Shown: in pieces, positions 63,864-64,000 of the stretch
How the letters are laid out: each line of letters opens with the position of its first letter
How positions within the stretch are numbered: the first letter of the stretch is position 1
Assembly (NCBI RefSeq): GCF_000002995.4
Contig: NW_025062478.1
Span: 9,214,001 to 9,278,000 of the forward strand
DNA: 64,000 nt
Reading direction: 5' to 3'
Origin: Brugia malayi
Taxonomy: Eukaryota; Nematoda; Chromadorea; Rhabditida; Onchocercidae
Position numbers and translations under genes: made by a program
The notes under the pieces: model-generated
What the model was told of the DNA's origin: nothing
Database searches by the model: none
The model's input: the letters and a program-made list of their open reading frames with translations, nothing else

Positions 63864-64000
63864 CTGAAAAAAAAATGACAAAATGCATGTAAATATTTCA
63901 CATTGTATAAAAAAAAAAAATTACTTTACTCCATTATTATAACTGCACTTATATTGCTAAAACTATTGCAATTGTCATTTTTATCACTGCATTATTAGCA

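Noticed and set aside
1..64000. tRNA or rRNA genes, CRISPR arrays, transposon ORFs, viral-like genes
   Set aside because: I looked for T-loop GTTCGA signatures with matching stems, rRNA-like blocks, regular spacers and transposase or polymerase motifs, and found none that hold up.

Overview
The window looks like nuclear DNA of a parasitic nematode, most likely a filarial or other clade III worm. It is AT-rich. The genes are split into many exons of about 75-380 bp. Introns follow GT..(T)TTTCAG rules, and some starts sit just after a trans-splice-like acceptor. The proteins are animal families with clear nematode counterparts. The species assignment is inference. No tRNA, rRNA, CRISPR array, complete transposon or bacterial operon was seen.

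Layout, left to right. A Ly6/three-finger surface protein lies at 3.8-5.1 kb (minus). A CoREST/RCOR-like ELM2-SANT corepressor lies at 9.8-15.1 kb (minus). An interleukin-17-like cytokine lies at 17.6-20.0 kb (plus). A PPM1A/B-type PP2C phosphatase lies at 22.9-26.3 kb (minus). A bHLH-PAS factor of the NPAS4/cky-1 group lies at 31.4-35.0 kb (minus; first exon not placed). A mitochondrial translation initiation factor 2 lies at 38.2-42.9 kb (plus). A large WDR62/MAPKBP1 scaffold gene runs from 44.4 kb past the right edge (minus; its 5' end is outside the window). Most remaining space is AT-rich intergenic or intronic DNA with microsatellites and short local duplications.

I assembled exons by hand, checking that the codon phase carried across each intron. 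Ly6, the IL-17-like gene, PPM1 and MTIF2 close in frame from start to stop. The corepressor and the bHLH-PAS gene each need one extra base. The WDR62 gene has one CG instead of AG acceptor and two junctions whose phases do not match. The spread of these one-base problems over conserved genes points to consensus errors more than to pseudogenes.

The strongest candidate for something undescribed is in the WDR62 locus. A 1.2 kb exon preceded by a trans-splice-like acceptor could start a short isoform. It would join a new basic/disordered N-terminus, with a PP1-docking-like motif, to the C-terminal helical tail of the scaffold, leaving out all WD40 repeats. Other notable points are the IL-17-like cytokine, a perfect CRE palindrome upstream of the NPAS4-like gene, an extra Cys4 finger in the corepressor, and exon-derived micro-duplications inside introns of the PP2C gene. 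The genes are not an operon and share no single pathway. The recurring theme is signalling and transcriptional control: PP2C phosphatase, JNK-scaffold homologue, activity-type bHLH-PAS factor, histone corepressor and cytokine.
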